A stretch of 64,000 nt of DNA, from positions 186,001 through 250,000 of the forward strand of contig NZ_JAERRH010000006.1 of NCBI RefSeq assembly GCF_016741855.1. Reading direction: 5' to 3'. The notes under the pieces are model-generated. The model worked only from the letters and a program-made list of their open reading frames with translations, ran no database searches and was not told the origin of the DNA. Origin of the DNA: Streptomyces musisoli (lineage in GTDB: Bacteria; Actinomycetota; Actinomycetes; Streptomycetales; Streptomycetaceae). The first letter of the stretch is position 1; every line of letters begins with the position of its first letter. The position numbers and the translations under genes are program-made. Positions 62,524-64,000 of the stretch are shown here, in pieces.

Positions 62524-63549
62524 ATGAAAGCCGTGCAGGTCATCGAGTACGACGAGCCGCCCGTGCTCGTGGACGTGCCGGACCCGCAGATCACCGGTCC
62601 GCTGGATGTGATCGTGAAGATCGGGGGCGCCGGGGTCTGCCGGACCGATCTGCACATCCTCGAAGGACAGTGGAAGGACAAGAGCGGGATAGGCCTCCCC
62701 TACACGATCGGTCACGAGAACGCCGGCTGGGTCGCGGAGGTCGGGCAGGCCGTGACCAACGTCCGGGTCGGCGACCCGGTCATCCTGCACCCGCTCGTGA
62801 CCTGCGGTCTGTGCCGCGCCTGCCGGGCCGGCGACGACGTGCACTGCATGAACTCGGCCTTCCCCGGGATCGACACCGACGGGGGCTACGCCGAGTACCT
62901 GAAGACCACCGCCCGCTCGGTCGTGCCCCTCGACCCGTCCCTCGAACCGGCCTCGGTCGCGGCTCTGGCCGACGCCGGGCTCACGGCGTACCACGCCGTC
63001 GCCAAGGCGGCCCGGGTGCTGCGGCCCGGTGACAAGGCCGTGGTCATCGGTGCGGGAGGACTGGGACACATCGGCATCCAGGTGCTGCGGGCCCTGTCGC
63101 CGGTCGAGATGATCGTGATCGACCGCAGCCCCGAGGCCCTGGCGCTGGCCGAGGAACTCGGCGCCGACCACACGCTCGTCGCGGACGGCAGCGAAGCCGA
63201 CCGCGTGCGGGACCTCACCGCGGGGCACGGCGCGGAGGCCGTCCTCGACTTCGTCGGTGAGGGCGGCGCCGTCGAGACGGGCGTGGCCTGCCTGCGCCGC
63301 AACGGCAACTACTACGTCATCGGCTACGGCGGCCACCTCAACGTGCCGACGATCGACGTCATCTCCGCCGAGATCAACTTCATCGGCAACCTCGTGGGGT
63401 CCTACAACGACCTCTCCGAGCTGATGGTCCTGGCCGCCCGAGGCAAGGTCACGCTGCACACCCAGCGGTATCCCCTCGCCTCCTTCCGGCAAGCCCTCGA
63501 CGACCTGGACGCCGGCGCCGTGCGCGGCCGAGCGATCTTGATCCCCTGA
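62524..63549 (+). CDS. Zinc-dependent alcohol dehydrogenase (MDR family)
   Basis: NAD(P)-dependent dehydrogenase of 341 residues. Catalytic zinc ligands are in GVCRTDLHILEG and GHENAGWV; structural zinc ligands are four Cys in CGLCRACRAGDDVHC. The cofactor motif is IGAGGLGHIGIQVLRA, with Asp in VIDRSPEA favouring NAD. ATG 62524 follows CAGGGAGCC. It is followed after 18 bp by a binding-protein gene, so transport and oxidation of an alcohol or polyol are probably linked. Confidence 0.92.
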   Translation: MKAVQVIEYDEPPVLVDVPDPQITGPLDVIVKIGGAGVCRTDLHILEGQWKDKSGIGLPYTIGHENAGWVAEVGQAVTNVRVGDPVILHPLVTCGLCRACRAGDDVHCMNSAFPGIDTDGGYAEYLKTTARSVVPLDPSLEPASVAALADAGLTAYHAVAKAARVLRPGDKAVVIGAGGLGHIGIQVLRALSPVEMIVIDRSPEALALAEELGADHTLVADGSEADRVRDLTAGHGAEAVLDFVGEGGAVETGVACLRRNGNYYVIGYGGHLNVPTIDVISAEINFIGNLVGSYNDLSELMVLAARGKVTLHTQRYPLASFRQALDDLDAGAVRGRAILIP

Positions 63550-63567
63550 CACCGCAGGAGAAGCCCC

Positions 63568-64000
63568 ATGCGCAGCAGACCGTACACCGGCCTGGTCGCC
63601 GTCGCGGCCGTCGCGGCCCTGACCGCCACCGCATGCACCGCCCAGAACCAGGCACAGGAAAAGCCCAAGGAAAAGGCCGCGCTCTTCAAGCCCGGCTCGG
63701 AGATCAGCTACAAGAAGTACGGCAGGGACTACCCGGCGACGAAGGTCAGGGACGTCTCCGGACCCTGCAGCTATGAGTCGATCAGCCGCAAGGACTACTC
63801 CGGACAGACACTGAAGATCATCAGCCACGCCGTTCCCGTCATCGGTGAGCCGACCCAGCTGCACGCCAAGCAGTTCGAGGACATCACCGGCGGGAAGGTC
63901 GAGGTGGTCAACGTCCCCTTCGGCGAACTTCACCAGAAGATCCTCACGCCCCTGCAGGCGGGCCAGCCGGCGTACGACGTCATGTTCTACCCGTCCCTGT
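63568..64000 (+). CDS. Extracellular solute-binding lipoprotein (3'-truncated by the window edge)
   Basis: The first 144 codons of a binding protein for an ABC importer, open to the right edge. It has a lipoprotein signal ending LTATAC, a linker rich in Gln/Lys/Glu, then SGQTLKIISHAVPVIGEPTQ and FEDITGGKVEVVNVPFGEL, HQKILTPLQAGQPAYDVMFY, which is typical of family 1 sugar-type binding proteins. ATG 63568 has CAGGAG upstream. Probably co-transcribed with the dehydrogenase; further permease genes would be expected beyond the window. Confidence 0.85.
   Translation, partial: MRSRPYTGLVAVAAVAALTATACTAQNQAQEKPKEKAALFKPGSEISYKKYGRDYPATKVRDVSGPCSYESISRKDYSGQTLKIISHAVPVIGEPTQLHAKQFEDITGGKVEVVNVPFGELHQKILTPLQAGQPAYDVMFYPSL

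Noticed and set aside
62365..63933. 522-codon minus-strand frame opposite the alcohol dehydrogenase
   Set aside because: Antisense artefact; the dehydrogenase has complete zinc and cofactor motifs.

Overview
The window is high-GC actinomycete chromosome, almost certainly Streptomyces. Codon third positions are nearly all G/C, GTG and TTG starts are frequent, genes overlap by 4 bp (ATGA/GTGA), and families such as SCO2400, SCO6745, PucR and the kinase/periplasmic-binding fusions are typical of that genus. All functions below are read from sequence without database searches.

Positions 1-27115 hold one long, tightly coupled, rightward exopolysaccharide locus of the Wzx/Wzy type. It contains an initiating sugar-phosphate transferase (cut by the left edge), an AlgD-like nucleotide-sugar dehydrogenase, three glycosyltransferases, two Wzz-like chain-length proteins with degenerate kinase-like tails, an O-antigen-ligase-type polymerase and a flippase. 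Tailoring genes are an AsnB-type amidotransferase, a bi-domain oxidoreductase, a heparinase II/III-type lyase, a beta-helix lipoprotein, a CDP-sugar cassette (C-methyltransferase, RfbF, PIG-L deacetylase, NAD-dependent epimerase, DUF4910 protein), a pyruvyl transferase, an RmlC-type epimerase and a GSA-type aminotransferase. The gene content suggests an anionic, uronic-acid-containing polymer carrying an unusual deoxy or branched sugar.

Positions 27128-34610 carry a PAP2 phosphatase, an NADP-dependent MDR oxidoreductase, a DUF485 plus ActP-like symporter pair, a PucR regulator, and a divergent CMD-family/SDR pair. Positions 34689-39634 (minus strand) are a complete Liv-type ABC importer, divergent from a second PucR gene that is coupled to a TetR gene; an SCO6745-family gene follows. 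A shared TetR-type operator motif overlaps the predicted -10 of three of these transcription units.

Positions 43329-50748 hold an SCO2400 zinc-ribbon membrane protein, a peptidoglycan-binding membrane protein with a 66-bp repeat array, a DEAD-box helicase and a large LuxR-family ATPase regulator. Positions 51106-56406 form an operon of a lipoprotein and two tandem Ser/Thr kinases fused to amino-acid-type binding domains, each joined by a Tat-like membrane segment. Positions 56724-59937 look like a copper or heme-related set: YcnI, a His-rich membrane protein and a PepSY protein. After a decayed stretch (59938-60556), a GAF/AAA+/Fis regulator lacking GAFTGA faces an alcohol dehydrogenase and the start of a sugar-type binding lipoprotein cut by the right edge.
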